A stretch of 64,000 nt of DNA from Pseudofabraea citricarpa (GCA_029641185.1 JAPWGK010000001.1:3112501-3176500), one strand, 5' to 3'. Positions 43,937-56,700 are shown, counted from the first letter of the stretch. The notes: generated from the letters alone by a model not told the origin. Numbers and translations are program-made.

Positions 43937-44771
43937 GCTTGACTTGCTCTAAGCGAAGCGCTAGTCATCTTAGCGCTTCCCCTTTTCCGTCCCCTCCGAA
44001 CCCCATTGTGGCTTGTATATGTGAATGCTACTATGATAAAGAATCTTCTTCCGGTTCTTATTTTCTTCTGCAGCAAATTTCAAGTTACATTTATGCAAAT
44101 CTTTTTTTTTTTTTTTTTCTCTTTGTCTACCTCGCTCATTTGACTCACAGGTAAAGAGTATGTTCTCGAGACTGAAATGTAAATGAAAAAGCATAGGGTT
44201 AATTCTAGAAGTCAACCTGTGTGTGAGTTACTACAAGGAGGGTTTTGGTCTGAAGTCACGGTCAGTGTCGTTACAACACCTTTCTGAAAAGTTGAAAGTA
44301 GTTAGCCTTTACGATCAAGCTTCTAGTTAAGCGACGTACAACCCGTTTAATTGGGCATTGTGTCAAACTGAGGACTCTCCTGCAGTCACATTGTGGTCCT
44401 CCAGAGTTTCTGGGACCTTTCAATTACCAAAAAGGACTCTCAAATGCTTCAAGTTGTCAACTACGTTTTAAGATTCAAAATTTGAAAATTGTTTTCTCAC
44501 TGGCACTAAACAAAGGTCTGGTGTCCACAATTTGACTCATCTATGACCAAATTGCCTGGTCGAGACCATAATACTATTGATGCTTTGATAAAACTTTTAG
44601 TATGGTCCATATGCGGACATAAAAAGGCTTCTGGGAACAAAGACATCTTGTAAACAAAGAGCCATCTCGAAGGATAAGGTAAGAAGAGCACAAAGATTCG
44701 GATACTATTACCCTACTTTTTCTATAGACATTAGTTATTTCCCTCTCGTTTCTCATATACAATTTTGAACC
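43937..44771. other. Divergent intergenic region with poly-T tract
   Basis: No gene. A run of 17 T lies at 44102-44118. The right end is the promoter of the gene at 44772. Confidence 0.5.
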
Positions 44772-45969
44772 ATGGCTGCTAAAAGACCAAACGAGGGCGG
44801 ACCAGGAAACCGTGGCGGTCAAGGGAGTGGTCGAGGTGGTAGCAACCAAGGCACTGGGGCTAAAAGAGCTCAATCGAAGGAGCCAGCGAAAGATTCAACG
44901 AAGGATAGTACAAATAAAAGAGACCAAAAACCAACTGAGTCTCCAAACAAGGTAACTAAAAGGATGACACCACCAAAGAAGAAGCGCAACATTCCAGCTC
45001 CGTTAATCGGGATATCGGAAGCTGCAGTACATATAGGCAAAGCAAATCAAGAGTATCAGCAACCACTGATTACGTCTTTGATCAACTTCGATGGTAATAT
45101 CCAATACTCTTATGTGCACATTACATGCTGATTAGCGATAGAACTACATCCCTCTAGAAAATATCAAAATGGAGAGATCTTCTACTCATTCACAGTAGCT
45201 ATAGATCATAAACAGAAAGAGATAATGCATGGGGAAGAAGATTATAGGTTTGTTGTGATACACAGAGGCAGGGAGCGTCATATACATGGCAAATACAGAT
45301 ATCATGTTGTCATAGCAAGATTTCCCGACCATTGCATTTCCCTGTGAGTCTTTTATTCCCTACTTGATTTCTTTTCTCTTCTTCTCGAGCCAACCTAACG
45401 AATTTCATAGTCCTATATTTTCTTACAGAGGTCGTGGACTTTTGAACAAACCTCGGATGCTACATGCTTACCATATTGCCCTGGATTTTGTTCTCAACCC
45501 TAAGGATCATGTCTACCAACCCCATCAAAATGAAGGGAAGACAGAAGAAACAAAATCCCCTACCAGGACAAGTCCTAGAACCCCGAAAGCTTCGCCCAAG
45601 ACGGAATCCCCAAAGAAAGCTAAGGCAGAAGCGAATGATATTAATACAAAAGATAACCCGGACAGAGAAACGAAAAAAGCGCCCTCAGCTCCTGCATCTC
45701 AAGCTCGCACACTTAATCCCGAAATAGAAGATTATAGTCACCTCACTATGTATGGAAGATTATCAGCTCTTCTGCACCAACAGTTTAGAGATGTTCCACT
45801 TGATAAGAACTCATTGGTCGATATAAGCAAACCATATGCCTTCCATTACGACTTCCCATCCGTTCCATTTGCGAGACTGGATGCGAAATCGCTTGAGAGA
45901 GTTCGGGAGCTCTACATCGAGGCTGTGGATTTTCACACAGAATTGAGAGCGGTAGAAGGCCATCCATGA
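44772..45969 (+). CDS. Basic protein of unknown function with RGG-like N-terminus
   Basis: The exons are 44772..45093, 45136..45343 and 45429..45969, giving 356 aa. Introns are 42 bp (short; GTAATA..ATTAG) and 85 bp (GTGAGT..TACAG), with phases matching. Residues 1-75 are Gly/Arg/Lys-rich, with GGPGNRGGQGSGRGGSNQG followed by a Lys-rich stretch (PPKKKRN) that looks like a nuclear localisation signal or RNA-binding tail. A folded central domain follows (about 77-210): IPAPLIGISEAAVHIGKANQ, then GEIFYSFTVAIDHKQKE, EDYRFVVIHRGRERHIHGKY and LLNKPRMLHAYHIALDFVLN. A second charged Lys/Ser/Thr linker leads to a C-terminal segment with YGRLSALLHQQFRDVPLDKN. I do not recognise the domain. Nucleic-acid binding is suggested only by composition. 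Confidence 0.65.
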
Positions 45970-46953
45970 AGATATTTTCGGTAAATTGGATAGTGTAGAT
46001 ATATTGTGGATTTACATCCCGATGATTTCGGTGTACAGAACTAAATCACATATACCTTAAGATTCTAAAGAGCATTATCCTTAGGTCTCATCCCATGCCA
46101 AAATCTATTGTCCCTCGCTTAAGCCCCATTCTGCAGCTAAGCGGACTGACACAACTCTGGTGCTTTCTGACGTGCTCAGTATTATGTGGATAAGCGATAA
46201 GACGAGCAGCAATCTAAGAAAAATCGATCAGCATTGCATCGGCTTCAAAAAAGGCTCGGACCTTGCATTTCAGTAGCACGTTTTGACTGGGTCCGGTGAG
46301 GACATCGACGGAGTGGATTATTCTTTTGCATTTTCTAGCACTACCGCCGAGATGGATAGTCTTGGTAGGGGTTTGTTCTAGATTTTCAAATTCTCAGGAG
46401 CACTGTCGAAGAGGAAACAGGTTGTCTTGTGCGAAATGGGAATTCGGGGTTATGGGGCAGAGCACTTGAGCATGGTAATCGCAGCATCTCTTTTCCTTTT
46501 ATCAGTTAGTTGATATTTTCCCGAAGTCAATGCTTTCCCAACTTTCAATGACGAAATTTGATCTGTATATATGATTGCAGTACCACCGAGACCGTCCCTT
46601 CGTCGCAGCCGATAGAGATCTCCATCATTAGCCCCGGCCAGATTCCAGCGCCCATTTGCTATCTCTGCCGAGCAACCTTCTGGACATACTACAACAGTAT
46701 GAAGCATCAAAACCGATATCAATTCAGCTCCAAGAAATAGCCGACATGAAGCCGAGACCTCGAATCCACTCTTTTGAATCGCATCATACAAGTCTCGATG
46801 AGGATGATTGGAATACTCCACATCCAGGAGTGGGAGAGTGCGTGGCGATTTTGTTCAACAGAGATACATAAGTATCTGAAGTTTCGTGCAGAAGCAGGTT
46901 AGAAGAGGATACTTGAATTGCTTCTCCTTGCTTGAGATTCTGGATTGGACGTC
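45970..46953. other. Intergenic region, possible gene remnant
   Basis: Open frames overlap on both strands at 46450-46871: minus 123 codons, and plus ending ECVAILFNRDT. The plus frame includes LLSLPSNLLDILQQYE, faintly F-box-like, but no start or clean exon could be built. I treat it as unproven, possibly a decayed gene. Confidence 0.35.
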
Positions 46954-48626
46954 ATGGCTTCTTTAGATGCTCCAAAATATACACTCAAGGAACGGGCGCA
47001 TCGCTTCTATCGAGGGACACTTTTCCAAGCTATTATTCTGGGTCTGATTAGTTTCACCCAGCCTGGAATATGGGGTGCTTTGAATAGTAAGTGGCCATTT
47101 ATTTGAATTCTCAATTGATGACTGACCTTTGATGTTCAGATCTTGGTGCTGGTGGGCAAGCGGAGCCATATGTTGTCAACGCCGCCAACGTAATAACTTT
47201 TGCGTAAGCTCCCCCCTCTTGCTTCCAATTAAGTAGCAACGTAAAAATGCTCATCTTGAGTTTTATTAGAATTATGGTGGTGTGCGCACCAATCTGTGGA
47301 ATTATCGGCAATACCATTGGGATGCGATGGGTACTTGTATTTGGCACACTCGGTTATGCACCATACTCTGCAGCATTATACTGTAATAGTGTTTATGGCA
47401 CTCAATGGTTCTTGTTATTTGGAGCTGCAACCTGTGGTCTTTCCGTAAGTAAATGGAAAATTTCCTGATAGACGGGTATATACTGATATCGGTTGGGTAG
47501 GCTGCTGCTCTGTGGACAGCCGAAGCTGCAATTGCCGTTGGATACCCGGAACCTGCCAAGAGAGGTTTCTACAGTAAGTACTTGGTATAAATTTCCGATG
47601 AATTTGTGCGCGTACTTACAGTATTAGTTGCCATTTGGTTTACCTTGAACAAGCTCGGTTCCGTCATTGCTGGTGCCATCCAACTCGCCATTAACGCAAA
47701 GGGCTCAAGTAAAGGCGCTATTGCACCGAACACCTATTTGGTGCTTGTCGCATTGCAGTGCCTTGGTCTGCCATTGTCTTTGCTGATATCTCCACCAGAG
47801 AAGCTGATCAGATCCGATGGGACTAAGCCAGTCTTTCATAATCCGAACCGGACCATCAAGTCTGAGATCAAAGCTCTCGGCCGTCTCTTTACGCGCAAGG
47901 AGATCTTATTGCTCTTACCTATCTTCATCTCGTCCCAGTGGGGCCAGACATACAACGGAAACTTCTTGGCTGCATACTTTACAGTTAGAGGTCGTGCGTT
48001 GATGGCATTCGTTGTAGCACTTATGGGCATGGTGCTTAACATGGTAACTGGAGGCTTGTTGGATATCAGACGGTACAGAAGATCCTTGAAGTCAAAGATA
48101 AGCTGGGTCATACTTGCGACCCTTTTCTCGGCTATGTGGGCTTTCAGTATCCCCATACAAATCAAATACGCCGCTAGTACCCCGACATTAGATTGGAATA
48201 CTCCGGATTTCCACACGGGTGCCGGCGTATATGTCTTCTTCCGGTATGTTCCACTGATTTCCGAAAGCAACAAAGACTCGAGAAAGCTGATATTTGGATA
48301 GCATCGTTTATGAGATCATCGGTGTCTGGGTATACTGGATTCTGGGCACATACGACTCCCATTCGGATACCTTGGCTCTCACAACAGGCGTTCTTCGTAG
48401 TTGTGAGAGCTTGGGAAGCACGTTTTCTTATAAAGTTGGAGCAACAAGGAGTGCTTCGCTTTTGACAAATCTTATTGTCGCAGCTGTGGTCTTTTGGGCA
48501 ACTGTGCCAACCACTACCTGGGCTGCATGGATTGTTCCTGACGTTCCGAAGGGAGAAGAGCCAAGTGACGATGAATCGCAAGTGGAGGTCGAGAGTGTGC
48601 GAGTGACCGGGAAGACGGAAGGTTGA
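46954..48626 (+). CDS. UNC93-like MFS protein
   Basis: Six exons: 46954..47086, 47140..47203, 47270..47444, 47501..47573, 47628..48243 and 48302..48626, giving 461 aa with all phases agreeing. The protein opens HRFYRGTLFQAIILGLISFT and QPGIWGALNNLGAGGQAEPY, the hallmark of the fungal UNC93-like/DUF895 family. It continues TLGYAPYSAALYCNSVYGTQ, AALWTAEAAIAVGYPEPAKR and SSQWGQTYNGNFLAAYFTVR and has about 11-12 hydrophobic segments with an acidic Ser/Glu tail. Related animal proteins regulate channels or receptor trafficking; the fungal ones are uncharacterised membrane transport proteins. Exon 5 has two in-frame acceptors 6 nt apart (47622 or 47628). I chose 47628, which reads FYIAIWF; the other adds two residues. 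Confidence 0.87.
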
Positions 48627-49508
48627 GCAAACGCATAATCGGGAACCATAGGTACTAAAGTATAATCATTTGATGTTATAGGATCCAAGGATAGGTACTT
48701 TAGGCTTCAAATCATACTGTTATTCCATTTTACTGCCAAGGTACCCAGATGTATGATCTACCAAGCTTGCTGACTTGCCAAACATTAGCGAGCATCGTGA
48801 GGACTGAACATAATTACTTCATGAGAAGCCAAAACCATCCAGCGGATTCCTCATGGGACCGAATCCGAATGGTCCGAGATGAACAATAGAAGCCGAAAGG
48901 AACAGATACCTGGCCATATATCACCAGATCGTAAATCATAAGATACGAGAGGCAGAAGTTACCTAGTCCTAGTCGACAACGCTAGACAGGCCACGAGAAC
49001 ACGCTCGAGAGTTCTCGCTTCCTCGCCAGGTGCTCCGGCAACCCTTGATGATACTTCGCTAGAGGCTCGCATTGATCGACCTGCGCTCCAAAAGCCCCTA
49101 CGCCAGCGTGGCCAGCTCAAGCTAAAATATGCGGTACGCAACAGAACTTTTTCGTTTCTTTTTTCTCCTCTAGCTGCTGCCGACCTCTGGCTGCAAACGG
49201 CCTAGTTGTGCTAATTCAAGACTTTCCACGTAGACCAGCGTTCGAGACTAAAAAGTGCGTCGCGCAACAAAACTTGGTAGACTGGAGAACAACGATGCGC
49301 CGATGATTAGCTTGCTCCTACGAACCTGATTTATCTATTGCACGTGATGTTCTCATTTGAGGACACTTCCTCTGGTGCCTGCTGGTGAGAGATTAATAAT
49401 TGCTTTCCATTCGCCTATCAATATGCAAGCCTGTCTACAAGTAACACCATTTGTACCATTCAAAACTCCGTCGTCTCGTGCGTCACTTCACTATGCATAC
49501 CTCATTAC
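48627..49508. other. Convergent intergenic region
   Basis: No gene is seen. A GC-richer patch at 48950-49140 has open frames but no protein features. Two similar GCGGTACGCAAC/GTGCGTCGCGCAAC words lie about 125 bp apart (about 49131 and 49255). Confidence 0.45.
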
Positions 49509-50938
49509 CTAATATTGGTAGCCGCTCATGTTGCCATACATGGCAACATTATAGACTCTGGCCAAAATGTTGGCTATCAGTCCACATGTTGCAAGAGGCA
49601 CAAACAGTGCGAGCAGCTCCCATGAATGTTTTGGCTTCACTTCCGTTTCAATATAACCGCCATTTAGAACACCTTTCGGAATTACATCACTTTGCTCCTT
49701 GCTGACTTCATTGGCCGGAAAGCGCCCCGTGGTTAGATACTGCTCCAAAAGAGCATCTTTTTCGTACCAACGTTCGCGGAGCCACGCATCGAAGGAGTCT
49801 TGATCTTTAAGTGGTATATCGGCAACTGCAAAACAGCGCCAATACATGTTCACTGATTTTGGAGGGCGTCCTTCGAGGTATGAGGAGGTTAATGTGAAGT
49901 AGTCCTGGCCAAAATGACCCCGCCTATTGGTGGTTAGCACAACCAAATTTGATCTCGGGAAGTCAGGAGATTTACGGAACACCCTCATACGCCACTGTAC
50001 AGTCATAGACATATTCCACGGTATCTTGCAGCTCAGTTAGACAAAAGAATGTGCCTGTACTTCGCGGGAGTAGTAGATGCTGCGTTGACTTGACTCCAAT
50101 TTTCTCTGCCCATTTGTCGCTTCTTGGCTTGGTATTGTCGCTGATGTTTGTCCCTTCTGGAAAAATCAAAAGCCACATAGGATCGAGTCCTTTGGGACCA
50201 GACAGAGGTCCAGAATGTGTCTGTCTCAACTTCCTCAAGCGATGTGCCATCCGTTCTTGGTCCTTGGCCATCTTCCGTGACATGAAAATGAACCCAAAGA
50301 ACATCATACCATGACCGAGGATCGGAATGTATTTAAGAGAGTCTTTGAGTATGATGTAGATGTGGCCATGCAGCGCAGGAGAATTGGCATATGCGGACCA
50401 CCATAGGTATATCCAGTCCGTGTATATCTAACTCCGTCAGCGACTATATTCCACTCCATATCCTGCAGAAGCTCACCTGATGGTTTGCGACCAGGACCAT
50501 CCTTTCTGGAAATTGGAACTCGACGGTTCCATCGCCTGTCTTGCGCATTTGTCCAGCCACCGACGCATCGCCGCTGATACGGATCACTGTCGGACTCCAC
50601 CATCGAGTCATAAACGTGATAACCAAACCGAAGGATTGTTTCGTAAGTGCCATCCAGGCATAGTAGAGGTCTTTGTTGATAAAGTAGAGCGGGGCTCCGA
50701 CGAACTGTGTGATACCGATTCTGCTCTCATTAGCAAGTAGTGGCTATGATGTTACCATGGAAGCTTACACAAAGTTGCAGCCTACGAAGTATGTGACAAA
50801 CAAGAACAATCTTATCCACTGTAACAGCTTCCCATGTTGCACTTCTCCAGCGGGGTGCTCATCCACCGCCTGTTCCACAGTTGTGCTCGAGAGACCTGGG
50901 GCGGTGCCCTTTCTCTGCCTAATGTTGTTGGTCGACAT
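49509..50938 (-). CDS. PlsC-type lysophospholipid acyltransferase
   Basis: The exons on the minus strand are 50769..50938, 50477..50720, 49976..50427 and 49509..49923, giving 426 aa; introns are 48-52 bp. The catalytic NHx4D box is formed exactly at an exon junction: VANHQ joins IYTDWIYLWW (His137, Asp142). The substrate motif is FPEGTN (about 227-232). Hydrophobic segments are present at about 45-75 (LFLFVTYFVGCNFV and IGITQFVGAPLYF), after the catalytic box and near the C-terminus (LLALFVPLATCGLIANILA). It resembles fungal relatives of the yeast Cst26/AGPAT family, which acylate lysophosphatidylinositol or lysophosphatidic acid in the ER membrane. The exact acceptor lipid is not determinable. 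Confidence 0.9.
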
Positions 50939-53372
50939 GGTCGCTTTCTTCTCTGTTCTAGTGAAGATTAGCTATGCGCATACAACGAGACGGTAACTGG
51001 TAAGGTTCGGAAGACGTCTCAAAGCTCACCTCAAGGCGCAGTTCGTCGCGTGCCTACTCGTAACTCGGATACTGCCGCTATGGTCTCTTAGCTTTATTGC
51101 TGGGGGAAGTTGAGCCACCAAAGGCTGCAGTAGTGATCTTGTGTCAAAAAGTGGCAGCCATTTGTGAATATTGGCCTTCAAAACAGGCAAACTGGATGAT
51201 GTAGTACTATGTGGTTACCTAGGTATGTGTTTGCTTCTAAGACGACAAAGGCGGATTCGCCGGGATTGGACGAGGCTGCGAATGCCGGTACTGCATTTTG
51301 AGTTGCAGCTGTGGCCCGGCACGGCCATATCTTATCTCCCGAGGCACGTGTTGTGGCAGGGCTTCGCGTCACTCTCCCCTGAGCCTTGAACATTCTCGCG
51401 ACAATGAGCTTCGTAGAATCCCATCTGCGTGTGGACTTTGAGAACATTATACGGAATACCGAGGGCACCAAGACGAAACGGCATATACCCGCATATTATG
51501 ATGATGTCAGGCCAAGGCAACCCACGATCAGCATTCACGGCCGGATAAACAGGTACCACGGAGCTTTTGCTTCTTTCGTCGCTGTTGAACACTATGCTCC
51601 TACGTACGCATAAGGAATGGCTTCTGCAGAAGGGCATTTACAAGTACTCCTGCGTTGACCCAGCTGAAAGATTACGAAAGCCTGCCTGATTATATCATTC
51701 CAAGATACCAGAGTACGAAAAGCTTGTCGCGTTTTTACGGCCTTGTTAATAAGTTATTAGAAAGTCTATCTATCTGCTGTGACGAAGCGTCCGTCGGGAA
51801 TAACAACATTGGCATTAAGCACTTGGTCTCCGCCAAATCTGTTTTTCGACGTCAATGGAAAGTGCCCTTCCAGCCTTACAGTCGCCGCCTGCTGGTATTA
51901 TACTTGTTTACGACCTGGTATAGCTCACCTACCTGGATAACCGCACCGAGCTTAAATGCTGGCCCGTCATATGAGGGCGAAGTGTGGTTCTGGATAAAGT
52001 TGATGCTTTTAAGATTGTGCGTCCCGGCTCCCGTCCACTTACCCAAAAGAAAATCATGGCTAGTATCATGGACGTCAAACGAGTCCCAAGATTGCGGGCG
52101 AAGTTCACGGCAAGGTGAGTTTGGGCAACTATCGTGGTCTTGACCGAACAAGATGGAAACCTACAAATCTCACAGGTGCTTGGTTTGCCATTTTGTGGCA
52201 TGTAAGTCTCGCCCTGGTAAATGGGAAACATGGCCGATATCAAGTCTGTGGCACTATGTGACATTGGTCATGAGTCCATTATTTGCGAAGTTATCGTCTA
52301 CTCTTACTGGGGTTTCCGACTCTTTCCAGTGAACCAGAATATCTTCATACTCTCCTGCATCATAACGAGTGTTGGTTTAAACGGGCGGCCCCGATGGGGG
52401 CAATTTCAATCAATGCACCACCTTTCAACAGGTTGAAAACATTCCGGGCTGACTTAGCCTGCCAGAGGTAGTCAGCCACCAGGTCAGCAAGCAGAGACGA
52501 ATTTGTCGTTAGTCACTCCCGGGAATTGGAAAATGGGAACGTTGAAAAGTTTCAACTCGGTGAGAACCGCCAGTATGGTAAGTTGAAAATCTTGAGCTTC
52601 AGTTAAAATAGAGGCTATGGTCGTACCGACCGTAGGCTTGGCTGCCGGGGCGACGTTGATTTCATTGGCAGGTTTGAAAACATCAATCCAGGGAAACAAA
52701 ACAAATCAGTCTATGAACAAGTATAAGAACAAGAAAAAATACAGAGCAAACCACCATCTTAGATTATGATCTGAGCAATAACCGGATTGAGGTGGGGGAA
52801 AGCGCTCACTAGAAATAGAACAAGACCAAGGGGGGGGGGAATGACTGCCCAATTGCTGCATAACGTTGATGAAGTCAAGAAGCAAGAAAAGATCTGGAAG
52901 CTCGCTCCTTTATACCTTTACCAGCTGTTTATCACAATATTAATTAATCCAATTGGTCTGGCCTGCGTAAATGGTGGGTATTACAACTACCTTATCAAGA
53001 TATTACCCCGATTTCACGGGTAACACGGCATGGATTACATACTGCCCGCCGCGTACTCAAGCCAAGATACCAAGAATCGGCATCTACTTGCAAGTCATAA
53101 GTATAACTTGCCGTTAAGAAACACATTTTGGGCGTATGGGGTTTGTCAATTCGTTAGCGCAAGTGCAGAGATTCAGGACATGGCTAACCCGCTTAATTCT
53201 GATACAAAGGAATATCAGCTTTCGAATACAATATCAATACTGTAGCTTCTAGCCTTCTTCATGAATGCGAAACCATCCAGTTATCGTTCCCAACGCGCAA
53301 AGAGAAAAATACCCTTCCTTCTTTCATAACCATGTTATCCTTACTTTAACGTCATAAAAGCGCGTCGAGACT
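50939..53372. other. Long intergenic region, no gene seen
   Basis: About 2.4 kb. Frames of up to 162 codons lack features and overlap antisense. It includes an ACCTAGGT palindrome at 51217-51224 and a poly-G run (10 G) near 52831-52840. It could hold decayed sequence. Confidence 0.5.
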
Positions 53373-54700
53373 TCAAGAACATCCTGCTAAAGATTTGTCA
53401 AGCATCCACCATCCAGATCTAGGCTGCAAGGATGGTTCATCCTCTTCATTTTTCGTTACAGTCATTCCAACCAAGCCTGCAATCACCGTTGTCTCGTATT
53501 CGAATTCCCCAGCGTCTACTAGACCAGTGATAGGGACGGATACAATTCCTCTGGCAATGCCGCTCGGCAAGTTTGGTTGGGTTACGAAATGATATTTTAC
53601 ACCATCGAGCTCCATTTGTACACATTCCGCGTACAGATTTTCGTCTACCGAGTCTCGGTCCTCTGGTATATCAATACCAGTCTTCTTCGCATATAGACTT
53701 TCGTCGAGACATTCGCCGTCCTTGGACCAGAAACAGAAAGCAGTGAGCCATCCTGAAAGTGTAGCGGCGCCACATCCCTCCAGTCCATTTGAGTAACAAG
53801 CTCGGAGCCAAAAGTCCTTGACATCTTGGGAATCAGGCAGCAAGAAAGATGCAAGCATGCGTTTGAGAACCGGCTTGAGCTGTTTGCTCCATGCGTACGA
53901 TTCCTGGCCGTAATTTTCAAATCTGTCAACTCTTCGAAGTAATTCCGCCCAGTCTTCAGATTCTCCTAAGAGTGTGACAGACGGGTATCCACAGCCTCCA
54001 GTGAAGCTGTACTTGGCGAACTCTTGCAATGTTCCCATCATGAATAAAGCTGCAACCGACCTGTCGGCTTGACTTGTCGTCGAAAAATCTGGAATGATCC
54101 ATTCTCGAAGTTCTTTATCACATATGCGCCTATCGAGCGATAATGTTATCATCCGTGCAAGCTTGCCCGCATCATAAACACCTGTTTCTTCCAAAAAGCC
54201 ACTTGCCGGCCGGCTCTTTCCATCATGTCCAACGAAGATACCACGGAGGTACTTGGCGTTTGTGTTGACGTAAATACTGAACTGAGCGAGGATAGCAAGC
54301 CAGACATCATCTGGTCGAAGTACAACATGTAGGTCTTGCTCGAACGCTCTAGCCACTATACAACATCACCACATCAGTTCAAATGCCGTAGGATGAGAGT
54401 GAGAATGAGAAGGGAGGATTTATATCGGAACGTACTGCCCATAACGAAACCGTTGTCGTATGCGATGACTGGTTTTGACGTTTCGACGCCTGATGAGTTG
54501 TTTTCGCCTCCCTTAATAGGATCAAGGTCAGAAAATGAGGTACCTAGAACATAATGCTTTTGTTCTTTGGACTTCTTAAAGCTCTCGATGACTTTGGGCC
54601 AGCCGGCCAAGGCATTTTCCAAAAGGACGGTTGAAGATGGGACGACTTTGTCGTGCACCGTGCCCACCCTCTGGGGAGTTGGTTTAATTACGACTGGCAT
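53373..54700 (-). CDS. DUF4419-family protein
   Basis: The exons on the minus strand are 54436..54700 and 53373..54355, giving 415 aa. The 80-bp intron joins GFVMG to MARAFEQDLHVVLRPDDVWL. That junction, with AILAQFSIYVNTNAKYLRGI and FVGHDGKS, is the DUF4419 signature (PF14388). Further conserved-looking parts are TTSQADRSVAALFMMGTLQE, FTGGCGYPSVTLLGESEDW and ACYSNGLEGCGAATLSGWLT. The family is frequent and variable in number in fungi, of unknown biochemical function, with no signal peptide or membrane span. Neighbours (an unknown gene, a kinase-like gene, a small zinc-ribbon gene) give no pathway. Confidence 0.88.
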
Positions 54701-54701
54701 G

Positions 54702-54823
54702 ATTAATAGTGATGTCGATGTAAAATTTGATTTGTGTCTGGAACGAAGAAGCTAAAGTTGATATTAATGGTGATGTTGGTATAATACTTGATCTGTGACT
54801 GGAGTGAAGAAGGTAAAGTTGTT
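54702..54823. repeat. 61-bp tandem duplication upstream of the DUF4419 gene
   Basis: Two adjacent copies, 54702-54762 and 54763-54823, each begin ATTAAT(A/G)GTGATGT and end with GTAAAGTTG- or CTAAAGTTG-like sequence. They are equal in length with no gap and about 80% identical by eye. They start 2 bp from the ATG at 54700, so they occupy the 5' UTR and core promoter. Confidence 0.85.
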
Positions 54824-56423
54824 GTCAATGTTAGAGGGATTGCGGTTGGGGAAAGAGTTGCTCTTGACCGGCAATGATACCAAGCTAGTTCAGCGAATGT
54901 ATTGGAAAGGAAAGCACCTGGGTAGGTATATTAGGCAAGGGCAACTGATTACCAGGAAGTCAAGCGAGGATTCATAGCTCCCGGAATTGATTTTGTCGTC
55001 AGAGATTCACTCTTGGTTAAAATCGGGTTACACAGAAGCTACCAAAAAATTCAGATCGGGTCTTTTGTGCATTCTCCATTGTTAAGCAAGGCAAAAAGTC
55101 CAAGTAGCCAGTGGTAGAACCGACTACTCTTATAAACCCCAGGCCTGCTAGGAGTTTTAAACGCGGGTAGGAACAATATCTCATCATTGCACTGGAATAA
55201 CAACTTCTTCAGGTAGTGTATAATGTGACCTTTAGAGAGGGCTCCCCTCTACTACCATCAAAGTCGTTAGAGATCAACTCGTAGCTCTTACCACTACTCC
55301 AACACGTAGGAATATGTTTGTTGTGCAAGTTTGCGTTAGTTGAATATATGAACCTTAGCCGAGGGCACGAGCCGCACGTGGTCGGACTGGAGCGGGATTT
55401 TCATGGTATCTTCTGAGAAAAAGAAGTGTGCTTGTCTCATTAGAACCTACCTCACTTTTGGCCGATGATCATCCATCTCTCCCTATCAGCATTACTCATA
55501 CACTCTCGAGGGCCGCCACACAACTGCCCAAATTGCGGATCAATTGACCGCGCTTAAACTTAGCCGATGCACGAGAGTCGAAGGTCTTGAATACTATCGA
55601 TGTTACGAGTAGAATAAATTTAAAATACATATATATGAATGTTAGTATGACAATCACGTCACTTGACCTGAGAGAGCGAATGATCCTGTATGGTCTGTTG
55701 CTCTCCTGTGAATATTCACCATAGCTATATAAGCAGCTAATCCTAACGATCCCTTCAATAGAACGAACTGCCTCAACCGACCTTTGTATGATTCCTACAA
55801 TTAGATTCATACGTGGAGTTGCGAGGTCAAGAACTCAATCAACTAACTCTGGATAGGGGGTATACCGAAAATGAATTTCTTTTTATACCTACACCTTGTG
55901 GAAATATGTTAAGGAGAATTCCCGTGCACAGACCCTATCGGCGGGTTCCTTGGGCGATAAGCCCCTCTAAGCTTAGACTGGTCGCAAGCGGCTCTGACGT
56001 GGTCAGCCCTTTCGTCGGTCGCGCGGGGCACAATCCGTGATGATCCTATGTGCTCTTGATTTCTCTCTGAATACCAACGCACCTCTTTATCAATCTAAGA
56101 AAGACTCAATATTACGTACTGAAGTACGAAGCAGCGATACCTTTGTGTTCTACCTGCAGATTATCAACTCAGCTGAAGGACGCGCGCGACAAGTCTTGAC
56201 AGTCTTGATACCCAATATTCGACATATTTGACATTTTGGCTTGCGATTGAGAAACTGATTGCTGTTGCAACGGCGTTGCACTTGCTTTGATCAAATCCAT
56301 TCGAGCAAGTAGCAATCGAACAGGGCTCTGGTAAGGTCAGCGCTCAGTGTTTATATTGAGGAAAGTCTAATATAGCATAGGGTTGCTCGTCCGACAACTT
56401 GACAACCCACCCAACACACGAGG
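54824..56423. other. Intergenic region, no gene seen
   Basis: About 1.6 kb, mixed composition, AT-rich around 55600-55660. No protein or RNA gene is supported. Confidence 0.5.
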
Positions 56424-56675
56424 ATGAGCCAATCTGGGCAGAAAACAGCAGTCGCCGGTGCAACAGAGCATATTAACAAAGAAGTGGCGATCTTTGTAGT
56501 TGACGAGGAAATGGAGGTGTCTTTTGAGGCAGACCCGGCCGAGCCAAAGAGTGTTTGCAATATTATATTCCCTTCACAGGCACATGCCCGTGTTGCAACA
56601 ACTAAGGTCATGGCTGGAAAAGGTGATAAGTGTTATGTTATTGGACCGGGAGACATCACATTCTACAAGGTATAA
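56424..56675 (+). CDS. Small hypothetical protein
   Basis: A single open frame encodes 83 aa from the ATG at 56424 (context ACGAGGATGAGC). The composition is protein-like: VAIFVVDEEMEVSFEADPAE, then NIIFPSQAHARVATTKVM and a compact end, CYVIGPGDITFYKV. No signal peptide or transmembrane helix is present. It ends 25 bp before the stop codon of the convergent gene at 56701. I do not recognise the family, and the call rests only on composition and frame, so it may not be a gene. Confidence 0.4.
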   Translation: MSQSGQKTAVAGATEHINKEVAIFVVDEEMEVSFEADPAEPKSVCNIIFPSQAHARVATTKVMAGKGDKCYVIGPGDITFYKV

Positions 56676-56700
56676 TACGTAGTGGAAGCGCGCTATCTAC

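Noticed and set aside
46450..46871. Possible F-box-like remnant or hypothetical gene on either strand
   Set aside because: No start codon or splice pattern joins the frames; weak motif only. Kept as a note in the intergenic entry.
51655..52143. 162-codon plus-strand frame overlapped antisense by 91- and 111-codon frames
   Set aside because: No start context, motif or splice support; likely chance.
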